Assembly: GCA_964344185.1 (NCBI GenBank)
Contig: CAYFMN010000002.1
Location: 62,001-126,000 of the forward strand
Length of the DNA stretch: 64,000 nt
Direction: 5' to 3'
Source: JAJDAT01 sp964344185
GTDB lineage: Bacteria > Nitrospinota > Nitrospinia > Nitrospinales > JAJDAT01
The notes under the pieces were generated by a model. It had not been told where the DNA came from and made no database searches. It was given only the letters and a program-made list of their open reading frames with translations. Each line of letters opens with the position of its first letter. Positions within the stretch are counted from its first letter, which is position 1. Position numbers and translations under genes: made by a program. Below are positions 8,937-17,970 of the stretch, in pieces.

Positions 8937-9761
8937 CTATCTCACAACAGTTTTTTGTGATCGCAGGATATCTACCATCCGCTTTTTAATACTTCCTCTT
9001 TGGTAAACAATCTCGATCCTACGATTTATTCCTCGGTTTTTTGCGCTGTCATTTGGAACTTTAGGTCTGAATTCGGCAAATCCTTCTACCGAAAGCTTTT
9101 TAGGAGGAAATCCCGCCGTCACTAATTGTCTGGCGACATTTGCGGCGCGCGCCGCTGAAAGCTCCCAATTCGATGGGTATTGTTCTGTTTTAATAGGAAT
9201 ATTGTCAGTGTGGCCTTCGACTTTAACGTTATAATCAAATTGTTTTAGAAGATCGAAAATTTTTGATAATACCTGGCTCCCTGCGGGCGTTGTCGCCGCC
9301 TGCCCTGCGGGGAATAAAACCACGTCGGAAACGGTAATAATCGCCCCCCGTTCGTCTGAAGAAACCTGTACCTGGCCAGCCAGTTTATTTTTATAAACAA
9401 ACTCTTCTACTTCGGAAGCAAGATCTTCAATTTCTTTTGCAACCATGGCTCCGACTTCGTCAACCGCTATCACCGCCTTTTCCGCTAATGCTTGTTGGAT
9501 AACTTCCAGTCCTTCGCGCGTTCCGGCTTCTGGAATCACATCGTCGCCCAGAGCGGTTTTCAACGATTCTTTAATTAAACGCCACTTTTCGTCTTCGATG
9601 GTTCCCATTGCAAACAATAGGATAAAAAACACCATCAGAAGCGTAACCAGATCGGCAAAGGTCATTACCCAGGGGGGTATCCCCTCATCCGGCTCCTCTT
9701 CTACGGTCTCGTCATCTTCGGGAGGGTTGTCTTTTTTCTCGGCTTTTTCTTTGGTAGCCAT
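8937..9761 (-). CDS. motB: Flagellar motor stator protein MotB
   Basis: A 274-residue stator protein. An acidic cytoplasmic tail is followed by one membrane helix (PPWVMTFADLVTLLMVFF), with D37 in the FADL motif as the conserved proton- or ion-carrying Asp. A C-terminal OmpA-type peptidoglycan-binding domain follows (VEGHTDNIPIKTEQYPSNWE, LSAARAANVARQL, NRGINRRIEIVY). MotB anchors MotA to the cell wall and forms the ion channel that drives flagellar rotation. It starts 19 bases after motA. Confidence 0.94.
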   Translation of the reverse strand: MATKEKAEKKDNPPEDDETVEEEPDEGIPPWVMTFADLVTLLMVFFILLFAMGTIEDEKWRLIKESLKTALGDDVIPEAGTREGLEVIQQALAEKAVIAVDEVGAMVAKEIEDLASEVEEFVYKNKLAGQVQVSSDERGAIITVSDVVLFPAGQAATTPAGSQVLSKIFDLLKQFDYNVKVEGHTDNIPIKTEQYPSNWELSAARAANVARQLVTAGFPPKKLSVEGFAEFRPKVPNDSAKNRGINRRIEIVYQRGSIKKRMVDILRSQKTVVR

Positions 9762-9780
9762 TTATCGCCTCATTAACGCT

Positions 9781-10590
9781 CTATTTTTTCTTGCCGCCTT
9801 TGCCGCCTCCTCCTTCATCTTTCTTCGGTTTTTTACCTAAGATATTGGCGACTGTATTTTCCAGAACGTCTTTCATAAATCTTGGGTTTACTCCTTTACG
9901 TATATACATAATACCTTCTAACACCAAGTTCATTTCCAGGGTATCTGTCGCGCTTCTACGCTTTAGTTTAACGGTCATTGGAATAAAAAACAAATTGGCG
10001 ACAACAGCGCCATAAAATGTCGTGATCAACGCAACCGCCATTTTAGGGCCAACGGAGCCCACATCGGCCAAGTCTGCAAGCATCTGTACCAGACCGATCA
10101 GGGTTCCAATCATACCAAACGCTGGAGCGTATTTCCCCATTTCATTAAAAATTTCCCAACCGTCTTTATGAGATTTTTGTAACTGAACAATTTCTCTTTT
10201 CAATAAAGCCGCAACGGTAGCTTCGTCTTTTCCATCTACGGTTAATTGCAATCCTTTTTCAAGAAATTCGTGTTTAACATCTTTGAGCTTGGATTCAATA
10301 GCTAAGATACCGCCTTTTCTGGCGACATTATTGATCATTACCATATTGTCGATGAGCTCGCTCAGGTCGGTCTTTTTAACCAAAAAGACCTTNNNNNNNN
10401 NNATAAACAAACCCATAACTCTCATTACTTCATTAACCGGATAAGCGACAAATGTAGCCGCAAGAGTGTCTCCCATCACAACCATTGCAGATGGAGCGTT
10501 CCAAAACAAATCCAAACCGCTATTTAATAATATTGAGGTAATAACCAGCCCTAGACCGGCAAAGATTCCCAGTATTGTCGCTATATCCAT
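9781..10590 (-). CDS. motA: Flagellar motor stator protein MotA (contains an assembly gap)
   Basis: About 269 residues with four predicted membrane helices and the conserved stator segment GKYAPAFGMIGTLIGLVQML, followed by MAVALITTFYGAVVANLFF. MotA forms the ion channel with MotB and contacts FliG through its cytoplasmic loop. The C-terminus is Lys/Gly-rich (KKPKKDEGGGGKGGKKK). Ten unknown bases interrupt the region near residue 63, so local residues and true length are uncertain; the frame resumes after the gap. The gene begins eight bases after the response regulator. Confidence 0.92.
   Translation of the reverse strand: MDIATILGIFAGLGLVITSILLNSGLDLFWNAPSAMVVMGDTLAATFVAYPVNEVMRVMGLFXXXXKVFLVKKTDLSELIDNMVMINNVARKGGILAIESKLKDVKHEFLEKGLQLTVDGKDEATVAALLKREIVQLQKSHKDGWEIFNEMGKYAPAFGMIGTLIGLVQMLADLADVGSVGPKMAVALITTFYGAVVANLFFIPMTVKLKRRSATDTLEMNLVLEGIMYIRKGVNPRFMKDVLENTVANILGKKPKKDEGGGGKGGKKK
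10393..10402. other. Assembly gap (10 N) inside motA
   Basis: Ten Ns, a typical placeholder of unknown real length. A 9-bp inverted repeat (GGTCTTTTT at 10369-10377, AAAAAGACC at 10382-10390) sits immediately beside it. This could be a fold-back artefact or a natural hairpin that broke the assembly. Confidence 0.95.
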
Positions 10591-10598
10591 TTAGCCGC

Positions 10599-11942
10599 CT
10601 ACCCCTGCTTTACCCTAATGGGTCCAACAATAGGATCCACATTATTAAACTTCACTATTTTATTAAGGGTTTCCTTATTCAAAACAGTGTCTTTTCTTAA
10701 TAAATTAATGCCTGATTCGGAAAAGATATCGGAGGCAAGCTCCATTCCCTCGGTCAGATTAAAAACGGTGCATTCAATAATCTTTTCCTGGGGACTTTGC
10801 TCTTGTAAATCAATAAATTCTCTAAGCAAGTAAAGTACTCTGTCGTCAAAGACTATATTCTTTTTTTCTTCCATTTTGGCCAAGGCTCCAGAGGAACCAA
10901 GCTTGGGATTCGCGATAATTTCGTGGTCGTAATAACTCGCCGCCGCAACAATTCTGGAACCCACAGGAATTGAATCCCCGTACAAACCGTCTGGCCCTCC
11001 GGTACCGTCAACATTTTCATGTAAATGCCGGATTATATCTGCAACCAGTTCGAAACCCGGATAAGACTTCAACAACATTTCGCCTACAAGAGGATGCGGG
11101 CTTTTTGTTCCAGAACGTTCTTCCACCATTGCCGCCTCCTTTTTAGCGACAGGCATGCCAACAATTCCCAGTTCATGAAGCCGAGCCGCCACTTTAACAT
11201 TTTGAACTTGATATTCAGTCAACCCAAGTTTTTCCGCAACGAAAATGGACATTTCAGCGACCCGCTCAGAATGACCTCTATCAGACCTGTTTAACTCAAT
11301 AATATTAGAAAGCAAAGAAACCGTTGAATCAAACCGCCCCATCATTTCTTCCATCATCGAAGAAATCTGGTTATTTTTTCCCTCTAACTGAGAATTTAAC
11401 TCAGCCATTTCGCGAAGATTTAAATTTAACCTCTTCTTGTCAGCTCGAAGTTCTTCATTGAGAGCTACTAGCTTGTGGTGAAACTTTTTAACTCTATCGA
11501 GGGATTCTTCTAATTGTCGGTTCTTTTCGACAACGGTTTGATTTAAGTTGGAAACTCTTAAAATAAAATTAACAATAAAGAGTAATTCGCCTTTTTTGAT
11601 AGGCTTGGACAAATAGGCGTCGGCTCCAACTTCTTTAGCTTTGATTGCGTTATCTTGCTCAGCATCGTATGCGGAAGTTAAAATAATTGCCGTTTTGGGA
11701 TGGCGATTCCGTATTTCACGACACACTTCAAAACCATTTAAACCTGGCATTTGTATATCGCTTAATACAATATCAGGTTGAATTTTAGAAACCTTTTCCA
11801 ACCCATCTTCGCCGGAATAGGCCTCAGAAAATTCCAAAGAATCTTGACCAAAAGATCGGGTTAGGATTTGCCGAGTAATCATCAGCATGGTCCGATCATC
11901 GTCAATACACAAAAACTTTTTTGGCGGTCTTTGAACAGCCAC
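10599..11942 (-). CDS. Response regulator with coiled coil and degenerate HD-GYP-type domain
   Basis: A 447-residue protein starting at GTG after GGAGAAAGAG. Residues 8-130 are a receiver domain: acidic pocket DDD at 14-16, phospho-acceptor D62, and K113 in LSKP. Residues 135-205 form a long coiled coil. Residues 210-350 resemble HD-GYP cyclic-di-GMP phosphodiesterases, but the HD pair reads HE (LHELG at 255-259) and the GYP motif reads GGP (DGTGGPDGL at 312-320). Catalysis is therefore doubtful; it may bind the nucleotide or another ligand. It leads the motA-motB operon by eight bases, which suggests a role in motor control. Confidence 0.85.
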   Translation of the reverse strand: MAVQRPPKKFLCIDDDRTMLMITRQILTRSFGQDSLEFSEAYSGEDGLEKVSKIQPDIVLSDIQMPGLNGFEVCREIRNRHPKTAIILTSAYDAEQDNAIKAKEVGADAYLSKPIKKGELLFIVNFILRVSNLNQTVVEKNRQLEESLDRVKKFHHKLVALNEELRADKKRLNLNLREMAELNSQLEGKNNQISSMMEEMMGRFDSTVSLLSNIIELNRSDRGHSERVAEMSIFVAEKLGLTEYQVQNVKVAARLHELGIVGMPVAKKEAAMVEERSGTKSPHPLVGEMLLKSYPGFELVADIIRHLHENVDGTGGPDGLYGDSIPVGSRIVAAASYYDHEIIANPKLGSSGALAKMEEKKNIVFDDRVLYLLREFIDLQEQSPQEKIIECTVFNLTEGMELASDIFSESGINLLRKDTVLNKETLNKIVKFNNVDPIVGPIRVKQG

Positions 11943-12237
11943 TTAACTCTTTCTCCAGGTTTAAACTTCGAAAAACCTTTTTTTGGCCTCAATTCTTAAT
12001 CAATATAAACCAAAATAGAATTTTTTCTCTATTCTTGACGAGCTACTCAAAACAAAATCGGGATTTTATTACAATTTTTCGCTCGGTAAACACATTACGA
12101 GTTTTTAAAAAAAGGCAACTAATCCAAAGCGTTAATGATAAAAATTACCCCAAATGTATGTCAAGGCAAACTTATAACGCTTTTATAATTATCCAGCGAA
12201 AAGAACCCGTAACCGCTTAAAATAAGCAAAAAACTAG
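11943..12237. other. Intergenic stretch upstream of the response regulator
   Basis: About 295 bases that presumably hold the promoter of the response regulator/motAB operon. No repeat or gene is recognised here. A plus-strand open frame across it begins antisense inside the regulator and shows no protein-like composition. Confidence 0.4.
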
Positions 12238-12344
12238 TAAAGGGAACCTCTAAAACTCAGATTTGCCAGGAGCCTGGCCCTTAAATTCAAGGCTAGGCGA
12301 TAGCAATCCAGTAAAAATGCCAATTATTATTAGAGTTCCGCTAA
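12238..12344 (+). repeat. Family 1 palindromic repeat, subfamily B
   Basis: About 107 bp with the family termini (AAAGGGAACCTCTAA, TTAGAGTTCCGCTAA) but a different core: GCCTGGCCCTT pairs with AAGGCTAGGC around an AAATTC loop. The nearest copy is 46893-47000. It lies between the NACHT gene end and the regulator gene start. The rest of the gap up to 12445 is very AT-rich with no gene seen. Confidence 0.8.
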
Positions 12345-12445
12345 AACTATTGATTTATTGTATTCTATAGTTTTTTCGGCTTATTTTCTAATTAATAAAG
12401 CTTTTTTTTAATTTATTATATTCTTTTTATATTATTTAATAAAAA

Positions 12446-15013
12446 TTACCAATCTATTTCTTCCTCTTCAAGCTCAGTACTGCCCATTGAACAACATCTA
12501 AACCCAATGGAAGGGTACCGTTCTGAAGGGTCAAATGAGTTTCTATAGACGCATTTGGCATGAACTAAATAATTGAGCCACGAACCTCCTCTAACTACCC
12601 TTTGCGTGGTGTATCTGGAAGCGTGTAACTGAACGCACCACTCCCAAACGTTTCCTGACATGTCATAGCAACCATACGGAGAAACTCCAGGCTCAAATTT
12701 GTCAACTGGGGTCGTCTTGCCTTCTACAAAATCTCCGGTATTTGTATAACCAGATTGATAACCGCTAGCTTCTCCCCAAGGGTAATCCCTTCCATCGCAC
12801 CCTCTTGCCGCTTTTTCCCATTCCTTTTCAGTAGGCAGGCGTAACCCCATCCAAATAGAAAATATATTGGCTTCGTAATAGTTAACCCCAATCACCGGTT
12901 CGTTTTCTTCACCTGAATATCTCGAAAATAATAAAGAATAGTTTGGAACAAATTGTTTATATAAGGAATTAGTAACCGGATACTTCATAATTGAAAACTC
13001 TTTTAGAAGAATACGATCTTCTTCATCTTTCTCATCCTGATAAATAAACTTACTTTCAGAAACCGTAACTAGCTCACCCCATTTTTGCATCGTTTCCCTA
13101 TCGACTATGTCAAAGTCTTTTGACTCGCTCAAAAAAGATTTTAATTCTGGAATATTATTGAGACATTCAAATTTTTGATTGTCTATTATTTCCAGCAGAT
13201 CCATGTCATACAACGCCAAAAGCAATTCAAATACGCCAAACAAAATTCGGCTATCGCGTTTTTTACGATCTAACAAATTAATAACGAGTTTTTTTATGTC
13301 TGCGGTGTCGAATGAATTAATTATTTTTTTTGGTTGGTACAAACGAAATCGAATAAATTGTGGAAAACTTTCCTTGCACTGATATTTTAAAAACTGGCCG
13401 GTGATCGATTTATGAAAATCATCCAGGTTACTTGCTTCCAAAATAGCGTTACCCGCTGGAAACAAAGCGCCTTCCTGAAAAAAAATGTCGTACAGATCGT
13501 TATTGAAATCAGGAGTCAAACCGGCAAAAAATTTAAAAATTTCCTGCCATCGGTCGTCAAGACAATATTTAGCCGCTATAGCCTTCCAATCGCTTCTCTT
13601 GGATAAAGCGCGTGCAGCTAAATATTCTTGGAACGAAGGATGAATATATTCCCAACGTTTTCCATAAACATAAATTAACTCTTTGAGTTCAGGAACTAAC
13701 TCCCCGTCAATCCAAATATCAGCTTCTCCCTCTCCAGCGTTTAAAAGCCGCTTTAAATCGACTCCTTTGTCGATTCCCTCTGACCGTTGTAGCCAACCGC
13801 TTTGCGCTAATTCTAAAGAAATTTTTTCAAGTCGGTCAAAATTTTTCGGAATTCTAATTAATGCGCGTTCAATATGTTTTTGCTCAACAGCTTCGCCTTT
13901 TTTATCTAGTCCTTCGTCAGTGTCGCCGCCTTTTATTTCTTCTAGAGAAGCAGGTTCTTTATCTACCGTTTCCTCCGACTTGTTTTGATTAGAAATAAAG
14001 CTTTTTATATAATTTGGGCTGGTAAGGTACTCTAAATAACGATTGTATAAAGCGGTTTTCGTGATCGTCTCATCGCACTCAGGATCGTAAGCGTTCCTCA
14101 CCATTTTTAAAAGCGCGGGCGTGGTTAACAGCTCCTGGTTAAATAAGCAAAGCTTATCCAAAGCTTTGGTCTTCTTATCTCCTAAAAATATTTTTTGGGA
14201 ACGTTCGCTAATAGCGTCAAAAGAGATTTGAAAAAAAGCTTCGGTTCCTCTTTTTAGAATTGATCCGTCGGCTATCGGACCAAAATCGAAAGGCCTGCAA
14301 GCTAAAAAAATAAAATTACTGCCAAGAGTATCTCCTTCAAGAGCTAACTTATTAAAAGCCTGTAGTCTATCTGTGGGAGCTAATCTGTCTAGCCCATCAA
14401 GAAAAAACAAGATTTTACTTTCGCCGTAAAGAAATTGAACCGTTTCTAACAGCGTATCGGAATCTAAATTTAAGCCAGGGTTAGAGTCCTGTTCGCGCAG
14501 CACAAAATCGACAATTACGCTAAAAGCTTTTTCCAGCAGGAAAGATAATCCCGATCCTTCCGGCAGTTTTTCCAGCGGAAAATAAACAGGCAATGGAAAC
14601 CACTGACTGGAAGAGTCTTCTTTTAGCAAAATCTCTTGATAGATCTTTAAAAAAACGGTTTTTCCCATTCCCGAGCCGCTTTGCAGCATAACCCGCCCAT
14701 TAGGTAATTCCAGCAAGTCTTCATTTACTTCTCTTGGAGTTGGAAAAACTAAGTCTTGTAAACTTTGTCTAAAATTGATGGGATTACGATCTAAAACAAT
14801 TGGCGGTATATAACTCTTTTTTCCCCTATTGGGCCCTAATTTTTCATCCAATTCATCCGTAACCGCTCTTAAAGCGTGTTTTCTATAGGTGGCAATAACC
14901 CAATCAACATCGTCTTCAGGGTTTTCAGGAACTAAAATTTCGTCAGTTTCCATGTGGGAAACTTGAAATTTCTTATCCTCTAAACCATCAGATGGGTCGT
15001 TATTTGGCGGCAT
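12446..15013 (-). CDS. NACHT-type STAND ATPase fused to a C-terminal FGE/sulfatase-modifying-factor-like domain
   Basis: An 855-residue protein with no signal peptide. Residues 105-330 form a NACHT-like P-loop ATPase: Walker A GSGMGKT at 113-119, Walker B ILFFLDGLDR at 201-210, and a sensor-like ACRPFDFG. A helical region of about 300 residues follows (YEYIHPSFQEYLAARAL-like winged-helix end). Residues from about 640 on are a formylglycine-generating-enzyme-like fold: GLRLPTEKEWEKAARG, DYPWG, SGNVWEW, VVRGGSW, IGFRC. The cysteine pair needed for FGE catalysis is not evident; only CVYRN is seen at the expected place, so a binding role is likelier. Family knowledge suggests signalling or defence by ligand-induced oligomerisation; that function is inference. 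Confidence 0.82.
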   Translation of the reverse strand: MPPNNDPSDGLEDKKFQVSHMETDEILVPENPEDDVDWVIATYRKHALRAVTDELDEKLGPNRGKKSYIPPIVLDRNPINFRQSLQDLVFPTPREVNEDLLELPNGRVMLQSGSGMGKTVFLKIYQEILLKEDSSSQWFPLPVYFPLEKLPEGSGLSFLLEKAFSVIVDFVLREQDSNPGLNLDSDTLLETVQFLYGESKILFFLDGLDRLAPTDRLQAFNKLALEGDTLGSNFIFLACRPFDFGPIADGSILKRGTEAFFQISFDAISERSQKIFLGDKKTKALDKLCLFNQELLTTPALLKMVRNAYDPECDETITKTALYNRYLEYLTSPNYIKSFISNQNKSEETVDKEPASLEEIKGGDTDEGLDKKGEAVEQKHIERALIRIPKNFDRLEKISLELAQSGWLQRSEGIDKGVDLKRLLNAGEGEADIWIDGELVPELKELIYVYGKRWEYIHPSFQEYLAARALSKRSDWKAIAAKYCLDDRWQEIFKFFAGLTPDFNNDLYDIFFQEGALFPAGNAILEASNLDDFHKSITGQFLKYQCKESFPQFIRFRLYQPKKIINSFDTADIKKLVINLLDRKKRDSRILFGVFELLLALYDMDLLEIIDNQKFECLNNIPELKSFLSESKDFDIVDRETMQKWGELVTVSESKFIYQDEKDEEDRILLKEFSIMKYPVTNSLYKQFVPNYSLLFSRYSGEENEPVIGVNYYEANIFSIWMGLRLPTEKEWEKAARGCDGRDYPWGEASGYQSGYTNTGDFVEGKTTPVDKFEPGVSPYGCYDMSGNVWEWCVQLHASRYTTQRVVRGGSWLNYLVHAKCVYRNSFDPSERYPSIGFRCCSMGSTELEEEEIDW

Positions 15014-15196
15014 AAAGTTTAAACCTTAATATCCCAATAAAATTTTCAAAAACACGGAACAACTGCTAGGCATTAATAACTAGATTTAATTTAAAGGAAA
15101 TTTTAACATAGGCGCAACGATAAGGTGCGGTTTTGTTTTTGTTGGTTTTTTCATCAACGCCCCAGTTTTATCATCGCTATAATTAGGAAATCACAC

Positions 15197-15862
15197 ATGC
15201 TGCCGTTAAAAGACGAAAAAGCTCCTTTAAAGTTTCCTTTCGCTGTTCTTTTAATTATTTCCTTAAACTTTTATCTCTTTCTCAGCGGAAAATTTGGGAA
15301 TTCTACTGAAGCTTATTTGCCTAATAATGGATTCATACCATCCAAGCTATTCGAAAACCCAATAAGTCAAGCTCCCATAATCTTAATATCTCTTTTCATT
15401 CATGCTGGATGGGGACATTTAATTGGCAACATGCTTTTCTTGTGGGTGTTTGGCAACCGTATAGAACACCTTATTAGCCCGGTTAAATTTCTAATTTTTT
15501 ATATACTATGCGGGGTTTTATCGTTTATAGGCTTTTCATTTTTTTCGGATGTCGCCAATATCCCTCTTGTGGGAGGAAGCGGGGCTATTTCAGGCATTTT
15601 AGGAGCGTATCTTATCTTATTTCCAAAAGCTCAAATTTCGACGCTTTTCTTCTGGGTTTTATATTTTAATGTTTTAAAAACCCCGGCGTTTGTTTATATA
15701 TTCTTTTGGATATTTTGGCAGATCTTTGCATTTATCAGCATTGCACAGACAGAAACTCAAATCGCATGGCTGGGGCATTTGGTAGGATTTGTGGCAGGGA
15801 TATTATTAATTTTCTTTTTTACCCCTCGTCAAAGTAAACAAGAAAATCCAAAAACAAACTAA
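15197..15862 (+). CDS. Rhomboid family intramembrane serine protease
   Basis: I start at the ATG at 15197 (MLPLKDEKAPLKFPFAVLL); an upstream GTG lacks support. The 221-residue protein has six predicted membrane helices. Rhomboid signatures are present: HAGWGHLIGNMLFLW in helix 2, VGGSGAISGILGAY with the catalytic Ser in the GxSG motif, and AWLGHLVGFVAGILL with the catalytic His. It cleaves substrates within the membrane; the target is unknown. It is divergent from the NACHT gene, about 180 bases away, and its end overlaps the convergent downstream gene by four bases. Confidence 0.92.
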   Translation: MLPLKDEKAPLKFPFAVLLIISLNFYLFLSGKFGNSTEAYLPNNGFIPSKLFENPISQAPIILISLFIHAGWGHLIGNMLFLWVFGNRIEHLISPVKFLIFYILCGVLSFIGFSFFSDVANIPLVGGSGAISGILGAYLILFPKAQISTLFFWVLYFNVLKTPAFVYIFFWIFWQIFAFISIAQTETQIAWLGHLVGFVAGILLIFFFTPRQSKQENPKTN

Positions 15863-16812
15863 TCTACCTTCAAAAATTCTTGCATGTCGGAAGCAATGCT
15901 CTCCAATTCCCCGTTTTCATAATCAATCTCTTTAGAATTAGGGCCAGTTAATTCAGCCTCGTTTTCTTGAGGATCAATTTGCGACAACAAGTTGTGGGCA
16001 ACTTCTAATGGGACTGGAATCAACAACACATTAGGATAATAACCAGTGTCATATTCAATTCCAAAAATCAAAGGAGTTTCTGAACCTCCCCCTCCATTTG
16101 AGTCTGCAAATCCAATTCGAGTAACATGATACCCTCTCGAAAGGAACCATTGTGGATCGGGAAACAAAGCGCTTTGAGAAGCGGAGTCCATCGTCCTTAA
16201 AACATGGACAAACTGATGGAAATCAAAAATTCTTTCAGTTCGAAAACCCGCTTCTTCTAATTTTCCTTTTTGGATAGTTCGAGTAGACTGAATCTCATTT
16301 AAAGTATCCATTGACACATGGAACTCTTTCAATGGGATATTATCCTTATCAATAAAACTCAACGTCAGCCATATTCCAAAACGCGCAATCAAAACTCGAT
16401 CCCATTTATTATTTGAATCTATCTCAATCATATCTAAAGGTGACACCATTTTTCGATTCCATTGCCCCGGATAATCGAAAAATAGTTTTAAGAATTTATC
16501 TCTGGATATAACCTGAGACGAAGCTGAGTTTAAGTTTTCGAACAGTTTGCTGAAAGAGTCGATGGATTCGCTTGTACGTTCTTTAACGTTTGCGGAAGCT
16601 AAAAGAGACTGGATCTTCCTTTGGGCCACAATTTTTTGCCTATCACGGTCCCACATTCTACCTAACTGCGGGCGTTCGTGGTTATGCCATTTCAAATATA
16701 AACCGATCCCACGCTCAAAAATTTGGGCATTGTATTCTAGTAGCATAATTCCAACAGCCAATACAATTAGAACGGTTTCGTTTAAAAGTAAATGAATGGG
16801 GCGGGATGTCAT
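15859..16812 (-). CDS. Hypothetical protein with one N-terminal membrane anchor
   Basis: A 317-residue protein not recognised. A single hydrophobic helix (ETVLIVLAVGIMLLEY) near residues 11-26 is followed by a basic segment and a soluble body of about 280 residues. The C-terminus is acidic (LTGPNSKEIDYENGELESIA). It lies four bases downstream of hemB in the same direction, so it is probably co-transcribed with hemB. The tail end overlaps the convergent rhomboid gene. No catalytic motif could be assigned. Confidence 0.65.
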   Translation of the reverse strand: MTSRPIHLLLNETVLIVLAVGIMLLEYNAQIFERGIGLYLKWHNHERPQLGRMWDRDRQKIVAQRKIQSLLASANVKERTSESIDSFSKLFENLNSASSQVISRDKFLKLFFDYPGQWNRKMVSPLDMIEIDSNNKWDRVLIARFGIWLTLSFIDKDNIPLKEFHVSMDTLNEIQSTRTIQKGKLEEAGFRTERIFDFHQFVHVLRTMDSASQSALFPDPQWFLSRGYHVTRIGFADSNGGGGSETPLIFGIEYDTGYYPNVLLIPVPLEVAHNLLSQIDPQENEAELTGPNSKEIDYENGELESIASDMQEFLKVD

Positions 16813-16815
16813 AGT

Positions 16816-17799
16816 CTAAGAAACAAGTTTTTGAATAATTTTAGCGGCGTGTTTGGCGGAATAAGTCAGTATCATCTGGGCGCCGGCTCTTTTTATAGAA
16901 AGCAACACCTCCATAATAACTCGATCGCCGTCTAACCAACCTTTTTCCGAAGCGGCATGCGCCATAGAATATTCTCCGCTCACGTTGTAGGCGGCAAGCG
17001 GTATTGAAAACTCCTGTTTTATTTTATAAATAACGTCTAAATATGACAACGCTGGTTTTACCATTACTATATCGGCCCCTTCTTCAATGTCTTGCGCAAC
17101 TTCGCGAACGCTCTCTTCGCCATTAGCCGGGTCCATTTGATAAGAACATCTATCGCCAAAACTAGGAGACGAATCGGCAGCTTCCCTAAAAGGTCCATAA
17201 AACGCAGACGCGTATTTTGCCGCGTAAGACATAATAATACTATCTCCAAACCCCGATTGATCCAAAGCTTCGCGAATAGCGCCCACTCTTCCATCCATCA
17301 TATCTGAAGGAGCCACAATTTCCGCGCCTGCTTCGGCATGCGTTAAAGCCATTTTGGCCAAAAGCTCCAAAGTTGGATCGTTCAAAATCTGCCCATTTTC
17401 TACTATTCCACAATGCCCATGATCTGTATATTCGTCAATACACACGTCGGTTATTACAGCTATTTCCGGAACCGCAGATTTAATTTCCCGAATAGCGCGT
17501 TGAACAATACCGTCCGGGTTATAAGCTTCGCTGCCTTTAGCGTCCTTTTTGTCAGGAATTCCAAATAAAATGACTGATGGAATCCCTAAATTCCAACACT
17601 CTTTAACCTCGTTAGCTAATAAGTCAATAGACCAACGGTAGTTGCCGGGCATAGAGCTAATTTCAGATTTAACTCCCTTACCCTCGCAAACAAATAATGG
17701 ATAAATCAAATCGTCTACAGAAACTTTATTTTCACGCACCATTCTCATGATAGCGTTAGTTTTTCTCAATCTTCTCAATCTATGAATCGGAAAAGGCAT
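16816..17799 (-). CDS. hemB: Delta-aminolevulinic acid dehydratase (porphobilinogen synthase)
   Basis: A 327-residue enzyme that joins two 5-aminolevulinates to porphobilinogen in heme synthesis. It begins with FPIHRLRRLRKTNAIMRMV, the standard opening. It contains the metal site segment VITDVCIDEYTDHGHCGI, the first active-site Lys in IIMSYAAKYASAFYGPFREA, and the Schiff-base Lys in ADIVMVKPALSYLD. The reduced cysteine content of the metal loop (one Cys before DEYTDHGHCG) suggests a partly magnesium-type site. Length is normal. A family 1 repeat lies about 65 bases upstream. Confidence 0.97.
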   Translation of the reverse strand: MPFPIHRLRRLRKTNAIMRMVRENKVSVDDLIYPLFVCEGKGVKSEISSMPGNYRWSIDLLANEVKECWNLGIPSVILFGIPDKKDAKGSEAYNPDGIVQRAIREIKSAVPEIAVITDVCIDEYTDHGHCGIVENGQILNDPTLELLAKMALTHAEAGAEIVAPSDMMDGRVGAIREALDQSGFGDSIIMSYAAKYASAFYGPFREAADSSPSFGDRCSYQMDPANGEESVREVAQDIEEGADIVMVKPALSYLDVIYKIKQEFSIPLAAYNVSGEYSMAHAASEKGWLDGDRVIMEVLLSIKRAGAQMILTYSAKHAAKIIQKLVS

Positions 17800-17863
17800 T
17801 TTTATCCTAAAAAATATTTAGATTAATCTTAAATAAAACTGTCAAAACCCGCTCTTTTATCTT

Positions 17864-17970
17864 TTAAAGGAACCTCTAAAAATTGAGAATTTCAAAGAGA
17901 CTAGCCCTAGTTATCAAGGGCTAGTCGATAGCAAGTTAGTAAAAATATGAATTATTAGAGATCCTCTTAA
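17864..17970 (+). repeat. Family 1 palindromic repeat, subfamily A
   Basis: Near-identical to the copy at 5574-5677, including the 10-bp stem GACTAGCCCT / AGGGCTAGTC and TTAA at both ends. It lies upstream of hemB. The few differences from the ribD copy (for example GATAGCAAG in place of GGCAAGC after the stem) help to align the family. Confidence 0.85.

Noticed and set aside
11921..12220. 99-residue plus-strand open frame
   Set aside because: Starts antisense inside the response regulator and has low protein-like character; no ribosome site.
12355..12400. AT-rich hairpin downstream of the NACHT gene as a terminator
   Set aside because: Arms are short (about six to seven pairs) with a loop of about 16; chance in AT-rich DNA is likely.
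15125..15196. Upstream in-frame extension of the rhomboid gene
   Set aside because: The GTG start has no ribosome site and the extra residues do not look like the family.
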